Positions 1 to 7,992 of a stretch of DNA of 64,000 nucleotides are shown here, piece by piece. This DNA comes from Acidobacteriaceae bacterium (GTDB lineage: Bacteria > Acidobacteriota > Terriglobia > Terriglobales > Acidobacteriaceae), in NCBI GenBank assembly GCA_025355505.1, contig JANXZM010000051.1:52641-116640 (forward strand), given 5' to 3'. The translations under genes and the position numbers were made by a program. Under the pieces are notes generated by a model. It saw only the letters and a program-made list of their open reading frames with translations, did no database searches and was not told the origin of the DNA. Position 1 is the stretch's first letter; every line of letters starts with the position of its first letter.

Positions 1-460
1 CCGCTCCGTGTTGGGTATCGACGATTTTGCCATCGCGATCGACGACAACGTAGATGGGATAACGGTTGGCGGCGTACATGGCGGCCAGATTGGTATCTCC
101 GGTCATCACGATGTGACACTTACGGGGATGGTCTTTCAAATACTGCTGTACGACCTTCTTGGACTCGGCGACATCAACCGCGATCACGACCAGGCCTTTG
201 CCGGAAAATTCCGTAGTGAGGTCGTTCACCAGCGATTCTTCGCTCTTGTAGTAGGAACACCACGTGGTCCAGAACTGAAATAAAACTACCTTCCCTTTTG
301 TCGAATCGTTGGTGAATTGTTCGCCCCCGAGCGTCTTGGCGTGAAAGCGAGGGGCGGGCTCGCGGTCATCTTCGCGAGCTTGCGGTCCAGCAAAGGCCAA
401 GGAGACCGTCAGGATCACTGCTCCCAAAATGCAAACAGGCAAACCGCGTTTCGTCAGCAT
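1..460 (-). CDS. TlpA/ResA-like thioredoxin-fold protein, partial
   Basis: The gene starts at ATG 458-460 and runs off the left edge, so only about 153 N-terminal codons are present. Residues 1-24 form a signal peptide (MLTKRGLPVCILGAVILTVS...AFA), so the product is exported. A thioredoxin-like core follows, with FQFWTTWCSYYKSEE at the usual active-site position, then a VVIAVDVAES strand and a cis-proline-type RYPIYVVVD segment. The family normally carries WCxxC and handles periplasmic disulfides or cytochrome c maturation. Here the second cysteine is replaced (WCSYY), leaving only the nucleophilic cysteine. It may therefore be a monothiol or peroxiredoxin-like variant. The fold assignment is firm; the function is not. 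Confidence 0.8.
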   Translation of the reverse strand, partial: MLTKRGLPVCILGAVILTVSLAFAGPQAREDDREPAPRFHAKTLGGEQFTNDSTKGKVVLFQFWTTWCSYYKSEESLVNDLTTEFSGKGLVVIAVDVAESKKVVQQYLKDHPRKCHIVMTGDTNLAAMYAANRYPIYVVVDRDGKIVDTQHGA

Positions 461-766
461 GGCCCGAGACTATAACACGATTGAACGATCGCCGGGAGTG
501 CTGAAAAACTGAACCTGTTTTCGTAGAACGTCGGCCTCGCTTCTGATGGTTTTCGTGGGAGAGCCAGCCTTTAGGAGGGCGTTACGTCGGGAAATCAGTG
601 CGGGCTTTACAGGCTGGGCAAAAAGTTCTTTCTGCGCCGGAATCTGAGCGCGGCGGCTAAAGCCGGCGGTGAAAACGAGCCAGTTACCGCAGCGCTGAAG
701 GGCTGCGCCCCCCGAAATCAAGCACCACGGCGAGTTTTTCCGCAGCCTGTTTAGCCGCTGAGAGCC
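461..766. other. Intergenic stretch with short palindromes
   Basis: No convincing gene. The stretch contains a small CGGCT/AGCCG hairpin near 650-670 and a pyrimidine/purine-rich segment ending at the amidase stop codon. It looks like one of the dispersed noncoding elements of this genome, but no second copy lies in the window, so that is inference. Confidence 0.4.
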
Positions 767-3247
767 CTACCGGCGCGCGGCGGACGTTTGCAGTTGCGCA
801 ACTTTCGCGTGCGGGGAAGCTTCCTGGTACCGGGCAATGCCTTTGTAAAGCGCTTCTGCAATCTGCTGGCGGTAAGTCGCGCTCTGCAGATTGCGCTCGT
901 CGGCGGGACTGCTCACAAAAGAAATTTCGGTGAGAATAGCCGGCATCGTGGTGCCAGTCAGCACTGCAAAAGCGGACTCCTTGATGCCGCGGTTACGAAT
1001 GTCCGGGCTGTTGGCGGCCAGCGTGGCGTAGAGAGAACGCTGCACATTTGCTGCCAGACGGCGTGATTCTTCGATTTTGTCATGTAACCCTCCGGCCGAT
1101 AACGATACTGGCGTCAGCTTGGCCAAGGTTCCATCTTCATGCTTTTCGACTTCCCGGGACCCAGGAGCCGAAAACAGATTTGTGTAGTAGGTCTCAACGC
1201 CACGCGCCGCCGCCGAACTACTGTAGTTGGCGTGAACCGAGACGAACAGATCAGCCTGGGTCTGGTTGGCGAAGTCAGCGCGTTGATCGAGGGGGAGATA
1301 GCTGTCGCTGGTCCGCGTGAACATTACTTCCGATCCCAATCGCGCTTGCAGCAACTTGCCCAGACGCTGAGTCACGTCGAGCACGAGATCTTTTTCCAGC
1401 AATCCCAGCCGCCCAACCGTGCCCAAGTCCCAGCCGCCGTGCCCCGCGTCGAGCACAATTCGAAATTTTCCGGTTCTCGCCGGCAAACGTTGGTCGGATG
1501 CCTTCGCCGCCAATGCCGCGACAGGAGCCGCTTTCACCGGGGCCGGCCCTGCGGTCACAAACGCTAACGTCTGGTTCGGAGTCATGTGGTTCGGAGCCAT
1601 GCTGTTCGCTGCCAAAGTTTTCTCGCTGCCGCGCAGTTCTACCACCAGACGATACGGGCTTGACTCCATGCTCACGGAGAAGTTCGAGCCGCCTCTAGTG
1701 TCGAGCACGATTCGCGTTACCCCGGCGACGGGCTGAGCCACCCGCACACGAGTCAGCGAGACATCGCCAACGTCCATTGTCTTTCCGTCCAATTCAGGCG
1801 ACAGAACCGTGTCGTGCAGATCGAAGTAGATCCGCTCCGGCGACATTAAACGGTGCACCTCGTAGGGAACCTGGTCTTCCATGTCAATGACCACCGTGCT
1901 TCCCATGGACGAAGACCAGTGACGCACGCCTGTGATTTTCGGCAACGCCGCCAACTTGTTTCCCGCTACCGCGGTGAGTGGCGCTGCATCGGAGCCGAGC
2001 TTCGACGGATTCATTGGATTGTCGGAGACTGCGGGAGATGGAACATCCGCTGGGGGCGCTGGCGGTGTCGTCACCGATTGCGGGACCGCAGCATTTGTGG
2101 TCGCGGTCTCCGTAGCGACGATCTTTGTGACCGCCGTCTTCCCGCGAACTTGCATTCCCCACCACGCTCCGGCTGAAAATAGCGCGGCGACTGCCACCAG
2201 ACCCATCACTGCACTCAATCCCGGCCGCGAACTGCCGGAAAGTGAAAGGTGGTGGAGGAATGGTAAGAACTGAGGCGGTTCGGTGCGAGTCGCCGGCTCC
2301 TCGATCTCAAATATTTCGTCCGCAAAAAACTTGTCCACGGCGCCAAGCTCAGGCAACTCGACCAAGGCTGCGGGAATGACAACCGGCTGTGCCAGCGCCT
2401 GCAGTTCTGGAATTGAAAGCGGTGCAAGTGGAGTTTGCGGCGTCGCAGATAAGGGCGCGGCTTCAGGAATCTCGACCATCCCTGCGTCCACAACAACCGG
2501 CGCTGCCGCAGCCGGTTTCGGCCGCAGAACCTCCTCCGCCACATCCGACAGCCAACCAATCCGGCGATCTTGATCCGCGGGTTTGAGCGCGGAAAGAACT
2601 AGCTCCCCGAACAGATCGAAACAGCGAATGTCGTGATCGCTGAAAGCCCGAGCCGTTGTTGAAAACGCCTGCAGCACGCCCAGTTGCTCGTGCCGCCCAC
2701 GCAACAGAATCAGTACCGTAGAGCGAGCTCCCATCCGGCGCGCGAAGTCCAACTCGACGCGAGCGTCAGTTGCGCAATCATCGCAACGAAGAATGCGCCC
2801 CGATTCCAGGCAGTCCCGCGGAAACTCAGATTCGCCGACCAACAGAACGCCGCGCTCGACGGCGAGCGGTCCGGCGGCAGCGCGGCACACCATCGCTGTG
2901 CTTTGCGCCTCCGACCTTCCCGCGTGCGATATTTCCGCCTCCGATCCTGCCGTAAGCGCGACCATGATACCGTCGGCCTGTGTGATGGCCTGGGCGCGGT
3001 CGCAGATCAATTGCAATACTTCGTCCAGGATGAAGCGTTCGGTTTCAAACAAGTCGCGATCGGCTGTGTTTCCCGAGGTTACGCGCCGGTTCCGTATCTG
3101 CTCGTGGAGTTCCGAGAAGGCGAGCAGTGCGCGCAAGGCTTCCTGGCGCGCAATCGATTCGAGGACGCGGTTGCCCTCCTGCAGCGGAGATCCGGGGTCG
3201 GCCGTCGCTGGCGCTTCCCAGTCAACTCGAGTTGGATTGGCACTCAT
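767..3247 (-). CDS. N-acetylmuramoyl-L-alanine amidase with GAF and AMIN domains
   Basis: The 826-residue protein should cleave the amide bond between N-acetylmuramic acid and the stem peptide in the periplasm. Domain order: GAF-like region about 70-225, one membrane segment about 343-365 (GLSAVMGLVAVAALFSAGAWW), Pro/Ala-rich linker, AMIN domain about 437-540 (septal peptidoglycan targeting in AmiC), and Amidase_3 domain about 595-815. The zinc/catalytic set is visible as H603 (LDAGHGG), E618 (LLEKD), H672 (SVHAN) and E774 (LTEIS). A cytoplasmic GAF domain joined through a membrane helix to a periplasmic amidase is unusual, since ordinary AmiC has only a signal peptide. It suggests cytoplasmic sensing coupled to cell-wall cleavage, which is inference. 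The start is ATG with only a weak ribosome site. Confidence 0.9.
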   Translation of the reverse strand: MSANPTRVDWEAPATADPGSPLQEGNRVLESIARQEALRALLAFSELHEQIRNRRVTSGNTADRDLFETERFILDEVLQLICDRAQAITQADGIMVALTAGSEAEISHAGRSEAQSTAMVCRAAAGPLAVERGVLLVGESEFPRDCLESGRILRCDDCATDARVELDFARRMGARSTVLILLRGRHEQLGVLQAFSTTARAFSDHDIRCFDLFGELVLSALKPADQDRRIGWLSDVAEEVLRPKPAAAAPVVVDAGMVEIPEAAPLSATPQTPLAPLSIPELQALAQPVVIPAALVELPELGAVDKFFADEIFEIEEPATRTEPPQFLPFLHHLSLSGSSRPGLSAVMGLVAVAALFSAGAWWGMQVRGKTAVTKIVATETATTNAAVPQSVTTPPAPPADVPSPAVSDNPMNPSKLGSDAAPLTAVAGNKLAALPKITGVRHWSSSMGSTVVIDMEDQVPYEVHRLMSPERIYFDLHDTVLSPELDGKTMDVGDVSLTRVRVAQPVAGVTRIVLDTRGGSNFSVSMESSPYRLVVELRGSEKTLAANSMAPNHMTPNQTLAFVTAGPAPVKAAPVAALAAKASDQRLPARTGKFRIVLDAGHGGWDLGTVGRLGLLEKDLVLDVTQRLGKLLQARLGSEVMFTRTSDSYLPLDQRADFANQTQADLFVSVHANYSSSAAARGVETYYTNLFSAPGSREVEKHEDGTLAKLTPVSLSAGGLHDKIEESRRLAANVQRSLYATLAANSPDIRNRGIKESAFAVLTGTTMPAILTEISFVSSPADERNLQSATYRQQIAEALYKGIARYQEASPHAKVAQLQTSAARR

Positions 3248-3599
3248 ACTTGCGCTGTCAGGACCGCGAAAAACCTGTATCCATCGTATCCGGGGCTTGT
3301 CGGAAGGCTCGTTGCCGCTCTTGGTTCAACCGGGGTTCAACCGGCCAAACCACGGGCGCAACTTTCAACGAGCGACCCGTAAAGGCGAACGAAAGCCACG
3401 ACTCCAATGTCCAGCCTAATAGTCTTTGGGGTGGTACCGCAATGTCCGTTAGTACACGTCCGTCTGCGGCTTTGGGTTGCCGCAATCGACAGGGCCGGAG
3501 TTGGGATCCCACGAGCTACGACCCTTCAGATTTTGCCCTCCGCCTCGATTCGTCCTATCGTTACCAAGCAGCCCGAAAAAGCAGTTCCCGGGAGATGGG
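3248..3599. other. Intergenic region between divergent genes
   Basis: This 352-bp gap lies between the start of the amidase gene and a divergent small gene, so it should hold both promoters. Short open frames here are not supported by a ribosome site or by recognisable protein sequence. Confidence 0.4.
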
Positions 3600-3929
3600 A
3601 TGACCGACGCAGTCGAGCAGGGAAAATTCGAAAAACTCAAGAAATCCAGCTGGTGGTGGCCCGCCGGAGTTGTCGCAACCAGCCTGGCTGGAGCGGCCGT
3701 GGTGACCTTCCGAGGCTGCTGGCACGGCAAGATGAGCTGGCCGATTGGCGTGCAGGGATGTTCCTACCAGGTCTGCCTGAGTTGCGGCGCCATGCGACTG
3801 TTCGACGAGAAAATCTTCAGCGCGTTTGGCCCGTTCCGCTATGACTTGAACGAACTCATCATTTGGGAAAAGTCCAGGAAACCAGAATCCCATCCAGTGG
3901 CGGATGCGCAGTCCGCGCCGCCGTCATAG
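3600..3929 (+). CDS. Small membrane protein with cysteine cluster, unknown function
   Basis: 109 residues. The start at 3600 is chosen because GGGAGATGGG lies just upstream and the recognisable protein begins there. Residues about 20-38 form one hydrophobic segment (WWWPAGVVATSLAGAAVVTF). Residues about 54-66 contain GCSYQVCLSCGAMRLF, a CxxxCxxC cluster that could bind metal. The C-terminus is hydrophilic. I do not recognise a named family. The gene is monocistronic and divergent from the amidase gene. Confidence 0.6.
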   Translation: MTDAVEQGKFEKLKKSSWWWPAGVVATSLAGAAVVTFRGCWHGKMSWPIGVQGCSYQVCLSCGAMRLFDEKIFSAFGPFRYDLNELIIWEKSRKPESHPVADAQSAPPS

Positions 3930-4060
3930 TTCGAGATAAGTTCGAGATAAGTTCGACGCGTGCTGAGTTCACAGTTCACACTCCGTACCTTGCGCTCCCC
4001 ACTCCGCACTCCCCACTCCAATGATGGCTGGACTACAGGCGCGACTCCGGTGGCGGCCGC

Positions 4061-5017
4061 TCAGGCTCCGACCGGCTGGCCCTGGCTCTTATACCACTCC
4101 ACCGTACGGCGCAGGCCGTCCTCAAAGTTCACCAGAACCTTGTATCCCAAATGTTTTTGCGCCTGCGTGATGTCCGCCAGTGAATGTTTGATGTCTCCGC
4201 CACGCTCCGGAGCGTACTGGACGGTGCCCTTGAAGCCGGTCAGGTCTTTTAAAGCTTCGAAAGTTTCATTCAGTGTGGTGCGCTGGCCAGTGGCGCAGTT
4301 GAAGACGCGGCCGGCACACTCCGCGGCAGGAGCTGAGCATGCAAGCAAGTTGGCCGACACGGCGTTGTCGATGTAGGTGAAATCACGGCTGGTTTCGCCA
4401 TTGCCAAAAATGGTGGACTGTTCCCCGCGCAGCATCTGCATGCTGAATTTCGCGAGTACGCCGGAGTAGGGCGAAGATGGATCCTGCCGCGGCCCAAAAA
4501 TATTGAAGTAGCGCAGGCACACGGTTTCGAGGCCATAGCAACGGTAGAACGACACCATGTATAGTTCGCTGGCCAGCTTCGCCACCGCGTAGGGCGAGAT
4601 CGGGTTGGGGATCATGGCTTCATGTTTTGGAAGGGTCGGAGTATCGCCATAAGCCGACGATGAGGCGGCATACACCACCCGCTTCACTTTTGCGTCGCGC
4701 GCTGCCACCAGAACATTGACCGTGCCGTCGACATTGGCGCGATTGCTGCCCAGAGGGTCCAGCACCGATTTCGGGACGGACGGAATGGCTGCCTGGTGCA
4801 GCACGTAGTCCACGCCTGCGCATGCTTTGTGCATGGCATTCAGATCGAGGATGTCCGCTTCGCGGAAGTCCATCCGGGGAAGCACTTCGGTGAGGTTTTC
4901 GCGTCTGCCAGTGTCAAAGTTATCGACGCCCCGAACCTGCTCGCCGCGTTCCAACAGCGCGCGCACCAGCGAGGATCCGATGAAGCCGGCAGCGCCGGTC
5001 ACGAGGTATTTGGCCAT
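4061..5017 (-). CDS. NAD-dependent epimerase/dehydratase (GalE/WbpP type)
   Basis: 318 residues from ATG 5015-5017, chosen because MAKYLVTGAAGFIGSSL is the usual N-terminus of the extended SDR fold; a longer frame adds 15 unrelated residues. Visible motifs are GxxGxxG (GAAGFIG) for NAD binding, D42-region (GVDNFDTGRREN), the SSS/AYG serine motif and YAVAK (catalytic YxxxK). NIFGPRQDPSSPYSGV matches UDP-GlcNAc/UDP-Glc 4-epimerases of the WbpP/GalE group. It likely makes a nucleotide sugar for surface polysaccharide. The exact substrate cannot be read from sequence. It is a lone gene, with no glycosyltransferase beside it. Confidence 0.88.
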   Translation of the reverse strand: MAKYLVTGAAGFIGSSLVRALLERGEQVRGVDNFDTGRRENLTEVLPRMDFREADILDLNAMHKACAGVDYVLHQAAIPSVPKSVLDPLGSNRANVDGTVNVLVAARDAKVKRVVYAASSSAYGDTPTLPKHEAMIPNPISPYAVAKLASELYMVSFYRCYGLETVCLRYFNIFGPRQDPSSPYSGVLAKFSMQMLRGEQSTIFGNGETSRDFTYIDNAVSANLLACSAPAAECAGRVFNCATGQRTTLNETFEALKDLTGFKGTVQYAPERGGDIKHSLADITQAQKHLGYKVLVNFEDGLRRTVEWYKSQGQPVGA

Positions 5018-5302
5018 ATGCTTCTGATGATAACGGATGGATTGCCCAGGAGTCCTCGTCACCAGAGTAACTTTGTTCCGGAGCCCGCCAAACCGTCCGT
5101 CAGCCGCAATAATCCCTGGAGCAAGGATTCAGGACCGGCGAACCCATTTGGCGATGTCGTAGAACTGTTCTCGGCAGAGCAGTTGGTTCTTCGGGAAGCA
5201 CTTCGTAATCTCATCGAGAAAGGCTCTCAGGACGTCCGCTTCCAGGCTATTCTTCATGCCTTGGTCCTGAGCCGTTCTGGTACTGGAGACGGCGTTGCGT
5301 AA
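5018..5302 (+). CDS. Possible small protein, unknown function
   Basis: An open frame ends at TAA 5300-5302, directly before a strong hairpin. The C-terminal part (NPFGDVVELFSAEQLVLREA followed by a helical segment) has the composition of a real, mostly helical protein. The start is unclear: ATG at 5018 would abut the divergent epimerase start exactly, and TTG at 5042 is an alternative. No family recognised. The match between its stop and the hairpin is the main support. Confidence 0.4.
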   Translation: MLLMITDGLPRSPRHQSNFVPEPAKPSVSRNNPWSKDSGPANPFGDVVELFSAEQLVLREALRNLIEKGSQDVRFQAILHALVLSRSGTGDGVA

Positions 5303-5303
5303 T

Positions 5304-5328
5304 GGGTCAGTTTAATTCAAACTGACCC
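5304..5328. terminator. Hairpin between convergent genes
   Basis: Perfect 10-bp stem GGGTCAGTTT / AAACTGACCC with loop AATTC. It lies between a plus-strand frame ending at 5302 and the PilZ gene ending at 5330, so it probably acts as a bidirectional terminator. There is no long T tract. Confidence 0.65.
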
Positions 5329-5329
5329 G

Positions 5330-5824
5330 CTACCGGGCGCTAGCCCCTTTCAGTGAGGTCAGGAGCTGATTTAATTGAAGCAGTTGTCCCGGCTCGATTT
5401 CGGTGAGCGAAATTCCCATACCGAGGAAGGGGTACGAGGCGCGTACCGTGCCTGCGGTCTGAATCCCTATGCCGCACGACTTAAGCACGAGATGTACTTT
5501 AGTGCCCACGGGAAATGTGGTGCTCATTTCCACGTAGCATCCGTGCAGGCTGATGTCGGTCAGGGTTCCCCAAATGCGGACGTCGCTGCCCTCAACTCGA
5601 AACTCCACGCTGCCCGAACAACGAAGCCGGGGGCTTTTCCGCCGATCTTCCATCACGGGAGCCGACGTCGCTGCCTGAGCTTTGCCACCGTCCTTTGCAG
5701 CTGCATCGGCGGGCGCACATTTCATCACTTCTTTTGTGCGCTGGCGAAGATTGTCTACGCTGTCGTCGCCCTTACCGGAGTCCGGCGACAAGCCTGGTTG
5801 CTTGGAATACGTCTGTGGGTCCAC
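5330..5824 (-). CDS. PilZ domain protein
   Basis: 164 residues from GTG 5822-5824. This start is chosen because GGAGG sits five bases upstream and because a longer frame would overlap engB. The N-terminal 60 residues are polar and low in complexity. The PilZ domain occupies about 70-155, with RRKSPR (the RxxxR c-di-GMP arginine motif) and DISLHG (D/NxSxxG), the two elements that define c-di-GMP-binding PilZ domains. It is therefore likely a c-di-GMP receptor. It follows engB by 55 bp on the same strand and may be co-transcribed. The output partner is unknown. Confidence 0.85.
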   Translation of the reverse strand: MDPQTYSKQPGLSPDSGKGDDSVDNLRQRTKEVMKCAPADAAAKDGGKAQAATSAPVMEDRRKSPRLRCSGSVEFRVEGSDVRIWGTLTDISLHGCYVEMSTTFPVGTKVHLVLKSCGIGIQTAGTVRASYPFLGMGISLTEIEPGQLLQLNQLLTSLKGASAR

Positions 5825-5879
5825 GAGTGCCTCCGAAAGAATGTTGCTATTTGTTGAATCGGAAGACTGCGGAAAAACT

Positions 5880-6482
5880 TTAGACCGCCGGGAATTGCGA
5901 TATGGAAGCACGAATCTGCCTCCACAACTCCTCTTTCCCAGTTCCGGTTTTGGCCGAAAACGCCACGATGGGAACCCCGCCATAGGCCTCCCCAAGCTTG
6001 CGCATTGCCTGCGCCAGTTGGTTGCCAGACAGCCGGTCGCACTTGGTGGCCACAATCGCATGCGGTCGTCCTCTGGTCGTTAGGAACTCCAGCAACTGGC
6101 CGTCGCTTTCCTGCGGAGGAATGTTCGAATCCACCAGCGCCATGCACAGGGCCAGGCTTGGGCGCTGGTGCAGATACGGATCCACAAACCGAGCCCAGTC
6201 TTCGGAGATTTCGCGGGAGATCTTGGCGTAGCCGTATCCGGGCAGATCGGCGAAAAGCAACTCCGGCCTGGGTTGCCCGGCGCGGCGGACTTCAAAAAAG
6301 TTAATGCTTCGCGTGCGACCGGGAGTATTGCTGGTGCGGGCCAGCTTCGCGCCCACCAGCGCATTGATCAAGCTTGATTTCCCGACGTTCGAACGTCCCA
6401 GAAAGGCGATCTCCGGCACGCTGGGGGGAGGGAAGTGCGTCAAGTCACTCGCCGACAGCATGAAGCGCGCCAGAATCCGCAT
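5880..6482 (-). CDS. engB: Ribosome biogenesis GTPase EngB (YsxC/YihA)
   Basis: 200 residues, the normal length of the family. All GTPase motifs are present: G1 GRSNVGKSSL, G2 threonines in TSNTPGRT, G3 DLPGYG, G4 TKCD and G5 FSAKTG. EngB is an essential assembly factor for the large ribosomal subunit. The GTG/ATG-rich N-terminus MRILARFMLSASDL is slightly variable, as in other members. It is preceded by a 57-residue membrane-protein gene and followed by the PilZ gene on the same strand. Confidence 0.96.
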   Translation of the reverse strand: MRILARFMLSASDLTHFPPPSVPEIAFLGRSNVGKSSLINALVGAKLARTSNTPGRTRSINFFEVRRAGQPRPELLFADLPGYGYAKISREISEDWARFVDPYLHQRPSLALCMALVDSNIPPQESDGQLLEFLTTRGRPHAIVATKCDRLSGNQLAQAMRKLGEAYGGVPIVAFSAKTGTGKEELWRQIRASISQFPAV

Positions 6483-6540
6483 ACAGACAGTTTCCAGTGT
6501 TTGGGTTGCCTATGGCAAGCGCTGCGGAAAAATAAGTTCG

Positions 6541-6714
6541 CTAAAGACCAAGGGGACGTTTGGGTTCCACGTCCTGCTCCTCGATCGGATGCAGTTTGTG
6601 CCAGAGCGTAAGGCCGCCCGCGATGACCAGTCCAATGAGAACGCTAATCAGAAAAAACCAGCGATACGCCGGCAGCGCGATCAGCAGAATCGCTACGACA
6701 GCGATCGCGACCAT
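6541..6714 (-). CDS. Two-helix small membrane protein, 57 aa
   Basis: ATG 6712-6714 to TAG 6541-6543, a frame short enough to be missed by length-filtered gene finders. The product has two hydrophobic helices, VAIAVVAILLIALPAYRWFF and LISVLIGLVIAGGLTLW, then a charged cytoplasmic-type tail HKLHPIEEQDVEPKRPLGL. The intact hydrophobic pattern through the T6 run at 6651-6656 supports a real frame. The gene lies 58 bp upstream of engB on the same strand. No named family is recognised. AGGGG lies about 13 bases before the start. Confidence 0.65.
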   Translation of the reverse strand: MVAIAVVAILLIALPAYRWFFLISVLIGLVIAGGLTLWHKLHPIEEQDVEPKRPLGL

Positions 6715-6798
6715 GAGACCCGCTGATCCCCTGAAACTGAATCCAAACCGGCTGCCGGTTCCATGACTTTATTTTAGCGCCGCTATGGGTTGTGTAGA

Positions 6799-6816
6799 GC
6801 GGACACTCTTGTCCGC
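6799..6816. repeat. REP-like palindrome, family A (copy 1)
   Basis: GCGGACA-CTCT-TGTCCGC, a perfect 7-bp stem with a 4-base loop, preceded by TTGTGTAGA. Other copies lie at 14777-14794, 14886-14903 and 24486-24503. Confidence 0.85.
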
Positions 6817-6902
6817 TGCCTTTGATCTCGATTCTGCTGGGCCGTGTTGCGAGTGGCAAATCTTTCTATTTACTCTTGAGGTATTACCCGAATGGTTAAG
6901 TA

Positions 6903-7210
6903 CCCCCCCCCCCCAATTCGCGCTAAAGTATTGAGGAATAAGGACTTAACTCCAAAGTATTCAAAACTAAGGACTTAGCTCGTTTTTCGCTTTGCGCAGG
7001 GGCCCGGCAGTGGGCTGATACCCACGGATTGTTTCGAATTGGTATTTTCAAAGAGCGCCGAAAAATGGGGTTGGGGCAGCTTCGGGGGGCCGTCTTAGTT
7101 GACGGACACACCTCAGCCCTGACTCACAGGTCAATTACCATTGTTGCCGACGGTGGGTTAGAAGTCTGTGCGGGTGATCACAGGATGTTTGTGATGAAAA
7201 AGGGCAGTAC
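6903..7210 (+). repeat. Composite dispersed repeat with poly-C border (copy 1)
   Basis: It begins with 12 C residues (6903-6914), followed by AATTCGCGCT and two imperfect 28-bp direct repeats (6925-6952 and 6954-6981), both containing a TAAGGACTTA core. A second module at about 7136-7200 (GGGTTAGAAGTCTGTG ... GTTTGTGATGAAA) is also conserved. Both modules recur inverted at 63800-64000. A 75-codon open frame over 7029-7256 lies on this repeat and is probably not a gene. Apart from the repeat, the 6783-7349 stretch carries only the family A palindrome and the hicA upstream region. Confidence 0.85.
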
Positions 7211-7264
7211 CCAGTTGCCCGTATCCAGTAGAAGCGCGAACGTGGGTTCCGACTGACGGCCCTT

Positions 7265-7340
7265 TTTCTAGTGTGGAGAAATGTGTATTTCTATGTTGAT
7301 TGGTGTGTACAGCGTGTGTATTATTTCTATATAGAGAACG
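7265..7340 (+). promoter_or_regulatory. Probable hicAB promoter/operator region
   Basis: AT-rich stretch directly before hicA with repeated TGTGTA words (TGTGTATTTCTAT, GTGTGTACAGCG, TGTGTATTATTTCTATAT). HicB proteins with a ribbon-helix-helix domain normally autoregulate at such direct repeats. The assignment rests on position and repetition only. Confidence 0.4.
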
Positions 7341-7349
7341 CGAGGAAAC

Positions 7350-7538
7350 ATGCACAGCCGGGACGTCATGAAGCAGTTAGAGAAAGCCGGCTGGTATGAG
7401 GTGAATCAAGTTGGGAGCCACAAACAGTTCAAACACCCAACGAAAAGGGGGAGGGTGACGGTGCCGCACCCGAACCGGGACATACCGATAGGTACTCTCA
7501 AAAGTATCGAGAAACAGGCGGGGATCAAACTGAAGTGA
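7350..7538 (+). CDS. hicA: HicA family mRNA interferase toxin
   Basis: 62 residues, typical of HicA/YcfA. The double-stranded-RNA-binding fold signature is visible: MKQLEKAGWYEV, then GSHKQFKHP with the conserved catalytic histidine, then VTVPHPNRDIPIGTLKSI. In this family the toxin cleaves mRNA during translation and is neutralised by HicB. It is followed after 25 bp by hicB, the standard order. The sequence appears intact, so the module could be active. Confidence 0.9.
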   Translation: MHSRDVMKQLEKAGWYEVNQVGSHKQFKHPTKRGRVTVPHPNRDIPIGTLKSIEKQAGIKLK

Positions 7539-7563
7539 TGCCCCGGAGCCAAGGAGTGAAGTC

Positions 7564-7992
7564 ATGGAATATATCGCCTATCTTCATAAGGACCGGGAAT
7601 CGGATTACGGCGTGAGCTTCCCGGATTTTCCGGGCTGCATTACCGCTGGAAAAACCCTCGACGAAGCGAGCCGTATGGCGGCGGCGGCGCTGGCGCTCCA
7701 TATCCAGGGCATGATCGAGGACGGAGACGCAGTGCCGGAGCCGTCGAAGCTCGACGATGTGGCGAAGGACGCGGCGAAGCACGGTGCCATCGCCTTCATG
7801 GTAAGCGTGGACGCTCCCGATGCAACGGTGCGGGTTAACATCACGGCGCGGGAAAGCCAGATTGAAAAGATCGATGCGTTGGCGGAAGCGGCCGGCATGA
7901 CGCGGTCAGGCTATATGGTGCGTGCGGCCATCGGAGTCGGCAAAGAGAAGCGGGCCGTGCGCGCGAAATCGCGCGGCGCGCGGGCCCGTTGA
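7564..7992 (+). CDS. hicB: HicB family antitoxin with C-terminal DNA-binding domain
   Basis: 142 residues. The N-terminal domain (YIAYLHKDRESDYGVSFPDF, PGCITAGKTLDEA) is the partial RNase H-like HicB fold that covers the toxin. The C-terminal part (VRVNITARESQIEKIDALAE, AAGMTRSGYMV) is a ribbon-helix-helix DNA-binding module, predicting autoregulation of the operon. The last codons (SRGARAR) lie in GC-rich sequence continuing directly into a 209-bp tandem repeat, whose second unit is preceded by nearly the same GCGCGCGGGC sequence. The 3' end was therefore probably involved in the duplication. Confidence 0.9.
   Translation: MEYIAYLHKDRESDYGVSFPDFPGCITAGKTLDEASRMAAAALALHIQGMIEDGDAVPEPSKLDDVAKDAAKHGAIAFMVSVDAPDATVRVNITARESQIEKIDALAEAAGMTRSGYMVRAAIGVGKEKRAVRAKSRGARAR

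Noticed and set aside
7029..7256. 75-codon frame upstream of hicA
   Set aside because: It lies on the dispersed poly-C repeat, and its conserved part recurs at 63800-63870 as repeat DNA rather than as an intact gene.
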